Shown here: positions 17,286-26,612 of the stretch, one piece after another | Layout of the letters: every line of letters starts with the position of its first letter | Position numbering within the stretch: position 1 is the first letter of the stretch | Source of the DNA: an uncultured Ilyobacter sp. | GTDB taxonomy: Bacteria > Fusobacteriota > Fusobacteriia > Fusobacteriales > Fusobacteriaceae | Assembly: GCF_963663625.1 (NCBI RefSeq) | Contig: NZ_OY760438.1 | Span: forward strand, 1 to 64,000 | Direction: 5' to 3' | DNA length: 64,000 bases | Made by a program: the position numbers and the translations under genes | The notes under the pieces: model-generated | What the model was told of the DNA's origin: nothing | The model's input: only the letters and a program-made list of their open reading frames with translations | Database searches by the model: none

Positions 17286-18236
17286 ATGGAAAAAGTTACG
17301 ATATTTGATGTGGCAAAAAAAGCTGGGGTAGGGAAATCTACTGTTTCAAGGGTCATAAACAATGACGAAAATGTAAAACCAGAAACAAGGAAAAAGGTTT
17401 TAAAAGTTATAAAAGAGCTAAACTACATTCCATCTAAGAGTGCTAGGGGTATGAGGTCCAAGCAAAGTAAGGTTATAGGGATAATAGCAAGCCGCCTTGA
17501 TTCAACGGCAGAAAACAGGACAATAAGAGGAATACTCGAAGAGATATACGCAAAAGGCTATGATGTGGTCTTGGTTGAAAGTCAGTTTTCATCTGAAAAA
17601 ACGATGGAACATGTGAATATGTTAATAAACAAAGAGGTGGATGGTCTCATAATCTTTGCTATAAGCGGGGCAAAATATGATTACCTTAAAAAACTTAAAA
17701 TACCGGTTGTTATGGTAGCTCAGGATGTGGAGGGCTTCACATCAATATTGTATGATGACTACGGCTCTATAGACAAAGTTACCAAATATATATATGCCTT
17801 AGGGAAAAAAAAAATAGCTTACCTTGGAGTGGACTTATCAGACAGGACTACAGGATATTTCAGGCATAAGGCTTATAAAGACTTTTGTGAAAGTACAGGA
17901 TTAAAGGAGATAAACTATTTTGGTAAATCATCCTATAGGATGGGATATGAATTAGCCAAAAAAGTGGTAAAAAAAAACGTGGAGGCTATTGTTTGCGCTA
18001 CAGACAGTATAGCCTTGGGAGTAAAAAAATATCTTACTGAGAAAGGTTATGAAAGCATACTTGTAAGTGGTGTAGGTAATGATGAACTTTTGAAATTTTT
18101 ATACCCAGATCACATCACAGTTAATTTAAGTTATAAGGATTCTGGGAAAAGAGCAGCAGAAACTATTTACAAGCTGATTGTCGGTGAAAAAGTAGATGAA
18201 AAAGTTATAATGAAGAGTGAGTTAATAAAAAGATAA
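17286..18236 (+). CDS. treR: LacI-family regulator of the trehalose operon
   Basis: This 316-residue repressor has a LacI helix-turn-helix (TIFDVAKKAGVGKSTVSRVINND), the hinge region LNYIPSKSARGMRSKQ, and a periplasmic-binding-like sensor domain. The start at 17286 follows AGAGGTGAAAAT; an in-frame ATG 11 codons earlier has no ribosome site. Position immediately upstream of the trehalose PTS and hydrolase genes suggests it is TreR. The likely effector is trehalose-6-phosphate, as in the E. coli LacI-type TreR, and the palindromes at 18370-18416 are likely binding sites. Confidence 0.85.
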   Translation: MEKVTIFDVAKKAGVGKSTVSRVINNDENVKPETRKKVLKVIKELNYIPSKSARGMRSKQSKVIGIIASRLDSTAENRTIRGILEEIYAKGYDVVLVESQFSSEKTMEHVNMLINKEVDGLIIFAISGAKYDYLKKLKIPVVMVAQDVEGFTSILYDDYGSIDKVTKYIYALGKKKIAYLGVDLSDRTTGYFRHKAYKDFCESTGLKEINYFGKSSYRMGYELAKKVVKKNVEAIVCATDSIALGVKKYLTEKGYESILVSGVGNDELLKFLYPDHITVNLSYKDSGKRAAETIYKLIVGEKVDEKVIMKSELIKR

Positions 18237-18319
18237 CATTTAGAGATGTTATTTTACTTAAGCTTTTTCAACTGATAAAAAAAGAACTTACAAAAAAATT
18301 AAAAACAACTATTTTCTAG

Positions 18320-18355
18320 TTGACAAAACTCAAAAAAGGAGCTACCATTTATAAT
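18320..18355 (+). promoter_or_regulatory. candidate promoter of treP-treC
   Basis: TTGACA (18320-18325) is followed after 17 bp by TACCAT and after 24 bp by TATAAT (18350-18355). The -35 box is perfect but the best -10 box is poorly spaced, so a regulated promoter is plausible and the exact -10 is unsure. Confidence 0.45.
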
Positions 18356-18369
18356 AGATATAAAAAAGT

Positions 18370-18391
18370 CGGGAATTATCCCGTTTTTTTT
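18370..18391 (+). terminator. terminator hairpin between treR and treP
   Basis: CGGGAATTATCCCG followed by eight Ts (18384-18391). It can end treR transcripts. It also lies between a candidate promoter and treP, so it may act as leader attenuator or as a second repressor half-site pair. Confidence 0.7.
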
Positions 18392-18402
18392 AAAGAAATT
18401 TT

Positions 18403-18416
18403 TGGGAACGTTCCCA
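18403..18416 (+). promoter_or_regulatory. palindromic operator upstream of treP
   Basis: TGGGAACGTTCCCA is a perfect 14-bp palindrome with a central CG, the typical layout of LacI-family operators. It lies 20 bp before the treP start. Confidence 0.75.
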
Positions 18417-18436
18417 ATAAAATAAGGAGGATTTTC

Positions 18437-19858
18437 ATGGCTAAATTTTCAAACATAGAGGCAAAGGAATTATTGAAGTTAGTTGGGGGAAAAGATAATG
18501 TCGCTGCAGTAAGCCACTGTGTCACTAGAATGAGATTTGTTCTTAAGGATGAGTCAAAAGCTGATGTTGACAAAATTAATGAGCTTAAACCTGTGAAAGG
18601 TACTTTTACAAATGCAGGTCAATTTCAGGTTGTTATCGGACCAGGGGTATCAGACTTCCATAAACTTTTTATAGCTGAAGCGGAGTTAAGTTCTATGAGC
18701 AAGGACGAAGCTAAAAAGGCAGCTAGAAAAAATATGAATTTTTTCGAAAGAACTATATCACATTTGGCTGAAATATTTGTTCCACTTTTACCTGCCATTA
18801 TAGTTGGAGGACTTATACTTGGATTCAGGAATGTTATAGGTGACATTAAGATGATAGACGGTAAATCCCTTACGGAAATAAGTCAGTTTTGGGCAGGGGT
18901 ACATTCGTTTTTATGGCTTTTAGGCGAAGCGATATTCCACTTTTTGCCAGTTGGGATTACATGGTCGGTTGTAAAAAAAATGGGTGGAACACCTATACTT
19001 GGTATAGTTCTAGGTATAACTCTTGTATCACCACAGCTTATGAATGCGTACAATATAGGTAAAATAGCACCTGAGGTATGGGATTTTGGCAACTTTGCAA
19101 TTGAAAAGGTAGGATATCAGGCACAGGTTATCCCAGCTATTTTTGCAGGTATGGTGCTTGCTTTTATTGAAAACAATGTGAAAAAAATAGTCCCTGACTA
19201 CCTTCAGCTTGTAATAGTTCCTTTTGTTGCATTGTTAGCCACAGCTCTTCTTGCGCATACGGTTATCGGTCCAGTTGGACGATTGATCGGTGATGGTGTT
19301 GGTGTAGCTGCAAAAGTTGCTCTTACTGGACCGTTTGCAGTGGTTGGATCAGCACTCTTCGGATTCCTTTATGCCCCACTTGTTATCACTGGGGTTCACC
19401 ATACAACAAGTGCAGTAGAACTACAACTTATGCAACAAATCGGCGGAACTATGATATTTCCGCTTATAGCTTTAAGCAACATCGCCCAAGCTTCAGCTGT
19501 ACTTGGAATAGCTCTTTCAAACAGAGATAAAAGATCTAGAGAGGTATCAGTTCCAGCAGCAATCTCAGCATATCTTGGCGTAACTGAGCCTGCAATGTAT
19601 GGAATTAATTTGAAATACAAATACCCAATGCTTTGTGCGATGCTGGGATCGGCAATGGCTGCAATTATAGCAGGATTTTTCGGAGTACTTTCAAACGGTA
19701 TAGGGGTTGGAGGCATTCCTGGAATCCTATCTATTAAACCTAATTTCTGGTCTGTATATTTAATCTGTATGCTGATTGCTATACTCGTTCCACTATCTAC
19801 AACGATGATGATATACAGAAGAAAAAAAGCCAAAGAACTTAAAACTAGCTTAGCATAA
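18437..19858 (+). CDS. treP: PTS trehalose-specific EIIBC component
   Basis: This 473-residue permease has an N-terminal EIIB domain with the phosphorylated Cys28 in SHCVTRMRF, followed by a ten-helix EIIC domain (about 105-465). It imports trehalose as trehalose-6-phosphate. There is no EIIA domain, so it must use a glucose-type EIIA encoded elsewhere. The start at 18437 follows AAGGAGG; in-frame codons upstream run through the operator and are unlikely to be translated. It is co-directional with the hydrolase 100 bp downstream. Confidence 0.9.
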   Translation: MAKFSNIEAKELLKLVGGKDNVAAVSHCVTRMRFVLKDESKADVDKINELKPVKGTFTNAGQFQVVIGPGVSDFHKLFIAEAELSSMSKDEAKKAARKNMNFFERTISHLAEIFVPLLPAIIVGGLILGFRNVIGDIKMIDGKSLTEISQFWAGVHSFLWLLGEAIFHFLPVGITWSVVKKMGGTPILGIVLGITLVSPQLMNAYNIGKIAPEVWDFGNFAIEKVGYQAQVIPAIFAGMVLAFIENNVKKIVPDYLQLVIVPFVALLATALLAHTVIGPVGRLIGDGVGVAAKVALTGPFAVVGSALFGFLYAPLVITGVHHTTSAVELQLMQQIGGTMIFPLIALSNIAQASAVLGIALSNRDKRSREVSVPAAISAYLGVTEPAMYGINLKYKYPMLCAMLGSAMAAIIAGFFGVLSNGIGVGGIPGILSIKPNFWSVYLICMLIAILVPLSTTMMIYRRKKAKELKTSLA

Positions 19859-19864
19859 AATAAC

Positions 19865-19888
19865 AGAGACTGACTTAAGCCAGTCTCT
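19865..19888 (+). terminator. intercistronic hairpin between treP and treC
   Basis: AGAGACTG pairs with CAGTCTCT, 6 bp past the treP stop. No T-run follows, so it is more likely a partial terminator or mRNA-stability element than a full terminator. Confidence 0.4.
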
Positions 19889-19957
19889 AATCATAAATGT
19901 GCAAAATAAAAAATTATTAAAAAGAGGTTGAAAAAAGTTAATAAAGGAGAAGATGTT

Positions 19958-21607
19958 GTGGAAAATTTTAAGAAAAGCTGTGTATATCAAATATACCCCA
20001 AGAGTTTTAAGGATACCAGCGGAAATGGTCAAGGAGATCTAAAAGGAATCACAAAAAAACTAGATTATTTGAAAAAATTGGGGGTAGACTATGTTTGGCT
20101 CACTCCTATATATATATCACCACAACATGATAATGGGTATGATGTGGCCGATTACTACAATATAAATCCTGATTTCGGAACCATGGAGGATTTTGAAGAA
20201 TTAGTGGAAGAAGCTGGCAAAAGAGGAATAAAGATAATGCTTGATATGGTATTCAACCATACATCCACAGAGCATGAGTGGTTTAAAAAAGCTATGGCAG
20301 GGGTTAAAAAATACATGGACTACTATATATTAAAAGATCCTGTAGACGGCAGGGAGCCAACCAACTGGGAATCCAAGTTTGGTGGCAATGCTTGGGAGTA
20401 TGTACCGCATTTAAATAAGTACTACCTCCACCTTTTTGACAAGACACAAGCAGACCTTGACTGGGAGAATGAGGAGCTCAGGGAGGAGATATATAGGATA
20501 GTTAACTTCTGGCTTGAAAAAGGGGTTAAAGGATTCAGGCTTGACGTGATAAATCTTATAAGTAAACCTGAAATTTTTGAAAACGACTATGTGGGGGATG
20601 GAAGAAGATTTTACACAGACGGACCTAAAATACACGAGTATCTAAAGGAACTCAACAGGAGAACTTTCGGAAAATACAACGATGTTGTAACTGTCGGAGA
20701 GATGAGCAGTACAACAATAGAAAATTGTATAAGGTACAGCAATCCTCAAGAGAAGGAGCTTTCAATGGTGTTTAACTTTCACCATCTTAAGATAGACTAT
20801 AAAAACGGCAACAAGTGGAGTGACGTGGAGTTTGACTTCGCTATGCTCAAAGACCTGTTTGACAATTGGCAAACGAAGATGGACAAGGGCAGTGGTTGGA
20901 ATGCACTTTTCTGGTGCAACCACGATCAGCCTAGGGTGGTCTCGAGATATGGCGACGATAAAAGCTATTATAAAGAGAGTGCGAAGATGCTGGCAACAAC
21001 GATACACATGATGAAGGGGACCCCGTATATCTACCAGGGAGAAGAGATAGGCATGACCAACGCCTATTTTGATAGCATATCCCAGTACAGGGATGTGGAG
21101 TCGATCAACTACTATGAGATACTTAAAAAAGATGGGGTTTCAGAGGATGAGATACTAAGAATTCTTCAGAAAAAATCAAGGGATAACTCCAGAACCCCTA
21201 TGCAGTGGGATAACAGCTCAAATGCAGGATTTACAAGTGGCGAACCTTGGATAGGAGTCATCTCAAACTACAGGGAAATAAATGCAAAAAAATCTCTAGA
21301 AGACAAGGAGTCTGTTTTCTACCATTATAAAGAACTTATAGATATAAGGAAAAAATATGATGTCACGGTATTTGGGAATTATGCAATAATAGAAAAAGAT
21401 CACGACAAGGTTTATGCCTATAAGAGAAAATATAAAGATGAAGAGATGCTTGTCGTATGCAATTTTTATGGGGAAGAAACAGAATTCCTACTAGAGGGGA
21501 TCGAAAGCTATAGCGTGCTCAACTCAAACTATAAAGAGAGCATGGTAGAAGACGGAAAAGTACACTTCAGACCTTATGAGGCAGTAATTTTTTACAAAAA
21601 GGTCTAG
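19958..21607 (+). CDS. treC: trehalose-6-phosphate hydrolase (phosphotrehalase, GH13)
   Basis: This 549-residue GH13 enzyme splits trehalose-6-phosphate into glucose and glucose-6-phosphate in the cytoplasm. Catalytic blocks are visible: DMVFNHTS, GFRLDVIN (nucleophile Asp), VGEMSS (acid/base Glu) and WCNHDQPR (third Asp). YQIYPKSFKD and DYVWLTPIY near the N-terminus are typical of the oligo-1,6-glucosidase/TreC subgroup. A GTG start at 19958 is chosen because GGAG lies 8 nt upstream. The glucose it releases would need a glucokinase, and the adjacent ROK kinase gene is a wreck. Confidence 0.93.
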   Translation: MENFKKSCVYQIYPKSFKDTSGNGQGDLKGITKKLDYLKKLGVDYVWLTPIYISPQHDNGYDVADYYNINPDFGTMEDFEELVEEAGKRGIKIMLDMVFNHTSTEHEWFKKAMAGVKKYMDYYILKDPVDGREPTNWESKFGGNAWEYVPHLNKYYLHLFDKTQADLDWENEELREEIYRIVNFWLEKGVKGFRLDVINLISKPEIFENDYVGDGRRFYTDGPKIHEYLKELNRRTFGKYNDVVTVGEMSSTTIENCIRYSNPQEKELSMVFNFHHLKIDYKNGNKWSDVEFDFAMLKDLFDNWQTKMDKGSGWNALFWCNHDQPRVVSRYGDDKSYYKESAKMLATTIHMMKGTPYIYQGEEIGMTNAYFDSISQYRDVESINYYEILKKDGVSEDEILRILQKKSRDNSRTPMQWDNSSNAGFTSGEPWIGVISNYREINAKKSLEDKESVFYHYKELIDIRKKYDVTVFGNYAIIEKDHDKVYAYKRKYKDEEMLVVCNFYGEETEFLLEGIESYSVLNSNYKESMVEDGKVHFRPYEAVIFYKKV

Positions 21608-21652
21608 GTATAGGCTTGAATAAATAAAGTTTGAATTTTGAAGAAATGTATG

Positions 21653-21883
21653 ATGGAATATCTAGCAGGAGTAGATATAGGTGGCCCCGGCAAACACAGA
21701 CACAGAGGTTGTAGAGTTTTGCGTAAACCTAAGAGGCTGGGAAAAATTATGCACAAAAACTAGGCATACCGGTTTATATCGGAAATGACGTGCCCCAGGG
21801 AAAGTTTAAAAGAGGTCTGCAAAAGCTTATAAAAACATCCTGAGTATAGCTTGTTGGAACCGATATCGGAGGAGGAGATAATC
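21653..21883 (+). pseudogene. degraded ROK-family glucokinase gene
   Basis: The region keeps two scraps of a ROK sugar kinase: MEYLAGVDIGG at the start (ATP-binding DIGGT-like block) and, after frame changes and a large deletion, GIPVYIGNDV (ROK IgNDvnaa block) and VGTDIGG (resembling TIGTGIGGG). Several stops and frameshifts separate them, and about 230 bp remain of an expected 900. It lies 45 bp after treC, where a glucokinase would make metabolic sense. Confidence 0.75.
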
Positions 21884-22210
21884 ATGATAAAGATAGAAAA
21901 AACTACGGAAACTCCCGATTCACTTCGTGGGGTAGTTTATATAAAAAATGATCAAAGTGGAGCATATGAAGATGAGATAGGGGAAGTATATGTTTTTAAC
22001 ATTGAAGGAGAAAAATATGATGCATTTATCTATCTCACATCTAATCATAAAGATGCCATAAAAATAATCGAGAACAAAGTTCTAGATAAGTTAAGCTTAG
22101 AGGAGAAAATAAAAAAATTTATACTGGATAATTATTATGAGGCAGCAGAAATAAAACTTAGTATGATTGTAAGTTTTTTAAGTGATAAAGCAGTCATAAC
22201 AGTTAATTAG
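21884..22210 (+). CDS. small protein of unknown function
   Basis: This 108-residue soluble protein is not recognised. It has mixed beta-strand and helix content (RGVVYIKNDQSGAYEDEIGEVYVFNIEGEKYDAFIYL). The ATG at 21884 follows a strong GGAGGAGG site that lies inside the end of the ROK kinase remnant, so its expression may depend on the treP-treC transcript. An in-frame upstream start exists but is unsupported. Confidence 0.6.
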   Translation: MIKIEKTTETPDSLRGVVYIKNDQSGAYEDEIGEVYVFNIEGEKYDAFIYLTSNHKDAIKIIENKVLDKLSLEEKIKKFILDNYYEAAEIKLSMIVSFLSDKAVITVN

Positions 22211-22442
22211 AAGATTTAGTGCTTCCCCAATAGTCCCATAGAATATTTGGACTTTTGTGTAAATTAATGCACAATTTCACCTGAGATAGAATTGTTGTAA
22301 ATATTGAATACTAGAACAGATACCCAAGAAGGGAATGTAACATATGCTAGGGACAGTAATGATAGTATAATATTTTTTGTTTATTATTCAAAAACTCAAT
22401 TACTGAATATAGCACCAGATTCTCTAGAATAAATTAAACTGT
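22211..22442. other. intergenic region with no recognised content
   Basis: No ORF or repeat is seen between the small-protein stop and the long hairpin at 22443. Confidence 0.4.
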
Positions 22443-22492
22443 AACCATGAAACTGGACACTTTTATTAAGTGTCCAGTTTCATGGTTTTTTA
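22443..22492 (+). terminator. very long perfect terminator hairpin
   Basis: A perfect 20-bp stem (AACCATGAAACTGGACACTT and its complement) with a 5-nt loop is followed by TTTT. It is unusually long for a terminator and lies at the boundary between the tre-side genes and the epimerase remnant. Confidence 0.7.
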
Positions 22493-22569
22493 TATACTTA
22501 AAAATGAAAAAGGAGTATTTTATGTCTTACATTGTCAAATATATTGTATCCTCTCTATCTCCATTTATA

Positions 22570-23280
22570 TTACTTATTGTATTCCTTATACCACGAAATA
22601 AAGTTTTTTATACCGAATTTAAAATCAATTTTAGTGGTATCAGCACAAGTTTTATTTACATCTCCAGGTTGTAATGGTAGTCGATTTATAATAGCTTCTA
22701 TTCCAATCTCATCTTGCATAACTTCTATCATCTCACTAAGAGAGATTGTTTGGGATTCCTCTAAATTGAATATCTCATAAATGCCTTGGTTTTCTCTTAA
22801 ATAATCTATATTTTTTAATATCCCATCTAGAATATCATCTATATATGTCTAATCTCTTTCTGAAGACCCGTCCCCGTAAAAAGGTATTGCTTCTCCTTCT
22901 GTATTTTGTAAATTTATATATTGCTAGATTAGGTCTTTGACTAGGTCCGTAAACATTAAAAAATCTAAGTTGGATAATATCTATGTTATAAAAATGAGAA
23001 TACACATGTCCTATAACTTCTCCTGATTTTTTAGTTGCTGCGTAAGGAGAATAGCATAATCAACATTGATTCTATACTTTTTACACAGTTCAAGAATATT
23101 CATTAAACCTTTAATATTAACATTTTCATACAATAAAGGATCTTCCAAAGATGGTCTTATCCCTGGCATAGCCACTAGATTTATTACCATCTCTATGCTG
23201 TTTTCAGAAAAAACTTTTTCCAAAAGAGATACATTCCTTATATCTCCTTTAAAAAGTTGAAATCTTTCATTAAACTTTGA
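22570..23280 (-). pseudogene. broken NAD-dependent sugar-nucleotide epimerase gene
   Basis: Read on the minus strand, scattered frames match an extended SDR epimerase (UDP-glucuronate/galacturonate 4-epimerase type): [52 protein letters not shown] (with the YxxxK catalytic pair, after frame changes), [23 protein letters not shown] and FISWYKEYNK at the end. The N-terminal Rossmann GxxGxxG part is missing, an in-frame stop sits before TYIDDI and there are several frameshifts. The gene is dead. Next to the lipid A glycosylation operon, it suggests loss of one sugar-supply step such as hexuronic acid. Confidence 0.82.
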
Positions 23281-23379
23281 TCACTTATGAAAAAATATTA
23301 TAGCTTTTCCTACAAAATACATTGGGATAAATAAAATCCAAAGTACAAAGGTTAATAAATTAGAAAATACTTTTTTCAT
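23281..23379 (-). CDS. tiny hydrophobic protein or truncated N-terminus
   Basis: A 32-codon frame (starting MKKVFSNLLTFVLW) has a GAGG site 7 nt before its ATG and encodes one membrane helix. It starts 15 bp after the ArnT-like gene and ends exactly at the broken epimerase. It may be a real small membrane protein of the operon or the surviving start of a gene deleted together with the epimerase N-terminus. Confidence 0.4.
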   Translation of the reverse strand: MKKVFSNLLTFVLWILFIPMYFVGKAIIFFHK

Positions 23380-23393
23380 GGGATAACCTCACT

Positions 23394-24962
23394 TTATTCT
23401 GGTGATGATATTCGATAAACATAGTTGCTTCCTATTTCAAATTGACTAAAATTGTTTAAAATGCCTTTGAGTTCCTGATTTCTTTTTATATCTTTTTTCC
23501 TTACAAAAAGAACCATACTCTTTTCATTTACAGCTTTTTTTAAAGTATCTAAATCCCCTATATTTGTCACCGGCTCATGGAGATATACGTCCATATTTTC
23601 GGCCTTTTCAAAATTGAATGCGTAGTAACTGCTTTTTCCGCCTTCTGTCCTCAGCTTTTCACCTTTTTCGGCTAAACTCCTAAGCCCTATCTCGTTGTTT
23701 AAGTTTTCCATATTCAAAGAAATGGAAAAAATCAGAAAGAGCATTCCACCTACAATTCCCCAGGATGACTTTTTAAAATCACCCTTTACTGTATTTGAAA
23801 ATGAATATATACCTAATAAAGATATAAGCAGCATACCGATGTAAAATAAAACATTTCCTGCGAACGGGAGTTTGTCTAAAAATGCAACTACCAAAACCCC
23901 TGGAAACATTAAAACCATCAATAATCCGGGAAGGGCCGTACACCATCTCCAGTATTTTTCCTTCGCCAACCTTCTAAACTGAATTATAGAAAGGAAAGTC
24001 ACAAAGGGATAAACTGGGAGGAGATATATCTCAAGTTTGCTGCTTATAATGGAAAGCAGAACAAATGTGGATACGACAACTGTTCTAAAGAACTTTTCCA
24101 GAACTCCTGCATTTTTTCTGTTTTTAATTCCCAGGATAAAAGTAGTGAAATAAAAAACAGACCATGGAAGAAAAACAACTGGAAATTCAATAAAGTAATA
24201 ATAAAAAGGCCTGTTATGTTTGAAGGAGTTTACTCCCCTTCCTACAGTCTGTTTAACTGTGAGGTTATAGAGGTAATCTTTTCCCCCTTCAAGGTATACA
24301 AGGGCAAGCCAAATTGCAGCCATACCAACCAGCATGAAAAATCCCCATATGGGAAGATACTTATTTATTTTGGAAAGCTTTTTTTCAGTGGATAGAAATA
24401 CGGCTATAGAAACAAGGGGAATGAGCATCCCCAGAGGGCCCTTGGTGAACAGTGCAAGAAAGATCCACACCCATACAAGATAAGGCTCCCAGGACTTTCC
24501 AGTCTCGGTATAGCACCTATAAAAGCTGAATAGGGCAAGTACGATAAACAGTGTCATTAGCATATCCATCCTCAGAATAAGTCCCCCTCCTAGGAATATA
24601 GCGGTGGTGAAGAGGATCCCTGATGCCAGAGTCTGATCTCCTTCGTCAAGAACGGAGGAAGACCACCTGCTCATTACTATAAGTATCAAGAGGGCCGGTA
24701 AAAGACTGAATATTCCAATTGCAGGGACACTGTAGCTTCCGGTTATGTTCTTTACCATCATGATGATCCAGAAGTATAAGGGTGGCTTGTCTGCATATGG
24801 GATTCCGTGATTATAAAAAGCAAAGGTATTTCCTTTATCTAGTGCCTCAGTTACTATACTTATATATTTAAGTTCGTTGTCAGGTGTAAGGTCTCTGAAA
24901 AAGAAAAGAGGGTAAACAAGGAGAGTCATTGCGATAAATATTAATATTTTTCTATTTTTCAT
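23394..24962 (-). CDS. ArnT/PMT-like membrane glycosyltransferase (second copy)
   Basis: This 522-residue protein has about ten to twelve membrane helices and the GT83/GT39 fold. The first periplasmic loop carries the acidic donor motif in FRDLTPDNELKYISI and the family pattern ADKPPLYFWI. ArnT-type enzymes transfer a sugar from undecaprenyl phosphate to lipid A on the periplasmic side. The nearly adjacent gene at 25002-26612 is a diverged paralogue with the same architecture, so the operon may add two sugars or act on two acceptor sites. The donor sugar is not evident from sequence. Confidence 0.85.
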   Translation of the reverse strand: MKNRKILIFIAMTLLVYPLFFFRDLTPDNELKYISIVTEALDKGNTFAFYNHGIPYADKPPLYFWIIMMVKNITGSYSVPAIGIFSLLPALLILIVMSRWSSSVLDEGDQTLASGILFTTAIFLGGGLILRMDMLMTLFIVLALFSFYRCYTETGKSWEPYLVWVWIFLALFTKGPLGMLIPLVSIAVFLSTEKKLSKINKYLPIWGFFMLVGMAAIWLALVYLEGGKDYLYNLTVKQTVGRGVNSFKHNRPFYYYFIEFPVVFLPWSVFYFTTFILGIKNRKNAGVLEKFFRTVVVSTFVLLSIISSKLEIYLLPVYPFVTFLSIIQFRRLAKEKYWRWCTALPGLLMVLMFPGVLVVAFLDKLPFAGNVLFYIGMLLISLLGIYSFSNTVKGDFKKSSWGIVGGMLFLIFSISLNMENLNNEIGLRSLAEKGEKLRTEGGKSSYYAFNFEKAENMDVYLHEPVTNIGDLDTLKKAVNEKSMVLFVRKKDIKRNQELKGILNNFSQFEIGSNYVYRISSPE

Positions 24963-25001
24963 GAATTCAATTCCTTTCAGACAGGAAATATTTAAAATAT
25001 C

Positions 25002-26612
25002 CTAGTCTTTTGTATTTTTAACTACCTTGTACAAATGTATAGTTTTATCTTCATCTTCATATTTGTAATATGTATTTTTACTTTTAATTATAAATTCAGT
25101 CCTAAATTTTTCATTTATTAACGGTTCTTCTCTGTCGTCTAAAACAAAAAAAATGTTGGGAAGCTCTTGAAGATCACCGATTAATTCTATCTTTTTGCCT
25201 ACATTCCACACATTTGTGATTTCGTCGTCATCAAATGTATAGATGGGGTATTCTTGTGGTCCTGAACTTTTGAGAGTACTCAAATATTTATATTCATCTC
25301 GATATTCTGTTCTTACATACTTTTCTACAAACCATGTCACAGAGATGTTGATTGTAATCATTAAGAACCCTGTCATAAAAAGAATTTGTTCAATTTTTCT
25401 TTTTTTTATAAATCCCATTACAAATTCGTATGAAAAGAATAAAAAAAACATTGCAATAAATGATAAATATACGATTCCTATATGCCCACTTCTATATCCT
25501 TTGAAGTAAAACATAGGGGGAATTAAAATCGATATTGTGACCATAAGAATGGTATGAGTTTTTATTATAAAATTTTCTATTTTTACAAGCTTTTTCCACT
25601 CTCTGTTTATGAAATAAAAGATGAGATGTGAGGCCATCATAGGAGTCAGTATATACAGTGGAACTCCATACCTTTTTTTCTTCATTTTTATTAAAGATAT
25701 CAAAACAAAAGTTATTAAATTCCATAAAAAAAGCATTGAGAAAAATTTATTGTCTGGGCTTCTTTTTTCTGACCATTTTTTGAAAAAAGAAGCGAGAGCA
25801 AAAATCATCCATACACCTATATAAATAATATAGTCAAAATAGTAAAATATGCTTTTTACATGTTTGTTCAACCAGGTAGAAGCCTCTTTATTCATGACAG
25901 AGATAAAGAGATCTTTTTGAGTTAACATAATCGCCGCAGGCCATAAAGCAGCTAAGCTCACTCCTATAATAATAGTAAATAATATTTTTTTCCAGCTAAC
26001 TCTTATATTTGAAAACCCATAGGTCACAGAATACGCTACAAAAAATGGTAACATCATGCCGTAGACAGGTACGGGCCCTTTACTGAGGAGTGATGCTCCC
26101 ATAAAGATACCGGAGATTATGAAATCCATTGTGTTCAAGGATTTTAAACCTATAAAAATATATGTAACACATCCAAACATAAAAATATAGGGGAACATAT
26201 CCCAGGCATCCTCATTTCCAAGTTTTATTATCATAAAGGTTGTGGTACTTACCAACCCAGATATAAAAGCCAATTCAGGATTTTCCGTAGCTGATTTTAC
26301 CAGGAAATAAATCAGAAAAATCAGTCCCAAGGTGCATATTGCAATTGGAAGTCTGAGGACAAACTCATTGGTTGTTGTGTTAAAAAATTTCATAAATAAA
26401 GCTGTCAGCCATGTGGGAAAGGGAGGTTTTTCAAATCTGAATTCACCGTTCATGGTGGTTATGATCCAGTTCCCATTTTGTACCATCTCTCTGGCAGTAA
26501 CAAAATTTCGTGCTTCCATTATTCCTACCCTGCCAACCCATAGGCTAGGAAACAGGGTTATTATTCCAGATAAAAAAAGATAAAGAAGATTTTTTTTCTC
26601 TCTAACCTGCAT
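25002..26612 (-). CDS. ArnT/PMT-like membrane glycosyltransferase (first copy)
   Basis: This 536-residue multi-spanning protein of the ArnT/PMT type has WVGRVGIMEARNFVTAREMV in the first loop and RFEKPPFPTWLTALF, equivalent to the KPP-PLYFW block of its neighbour. The C-terminal periplasmic part (after about residue 420) is lysine- and glutamate-rich. Its start overlaps the end of the LAB_N gene by 11 bp, indicating translational coupling. It probably acts with the GT2 enzyme, which would charge undecaprenyl phosphate with the sugar. Confidence 0.85.
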   Translation of the reverse strand: MQVREKKNLLYLFLSGIITLFPSLWVGRVGIMEARNFVTAREMVQNGNWIITTMNGEFRFEKPPFPTWLTALFMKFFNTTTNEFVLRLPIAICTLGLIFLIYFLVKSATENPELAFISGLVSTTTFMIIKLGNEDAWDMFPYIFMFGCVTYIFIGLKSLNTMDFIISGIFMGASLLSKGPVPVYGMMLPFFVAYSVTYGFSNIRVSWKKILFTIIIGVSLAALWPAAIMLTQKDLFISVMNKEASTWLNKHVKSIFYYFDYIIYIGVWMIFALASFFKKWSEKRSPDNKFFSMLFLWNLITFVLISLIKMKKKRYGVPLYILTPMMASHLIFYFINREWKKLVKIENFIIKTHTILMVTISILIPPMFYFKGYRSGHIGIVYLSFIAMFFLFFSYEFVMGFIKKRKIEQILFMTGFLMITINISVTWFVEKYVRTEYRDEYKYLSTLKSSGPQEYPIYTFDDDEITNVWNVGKKIELIGDLQELPNIFFVLDDREEPLINEKFRTEFIIKSKNTYYKYEDEDKTIHLYKVVKNTKD

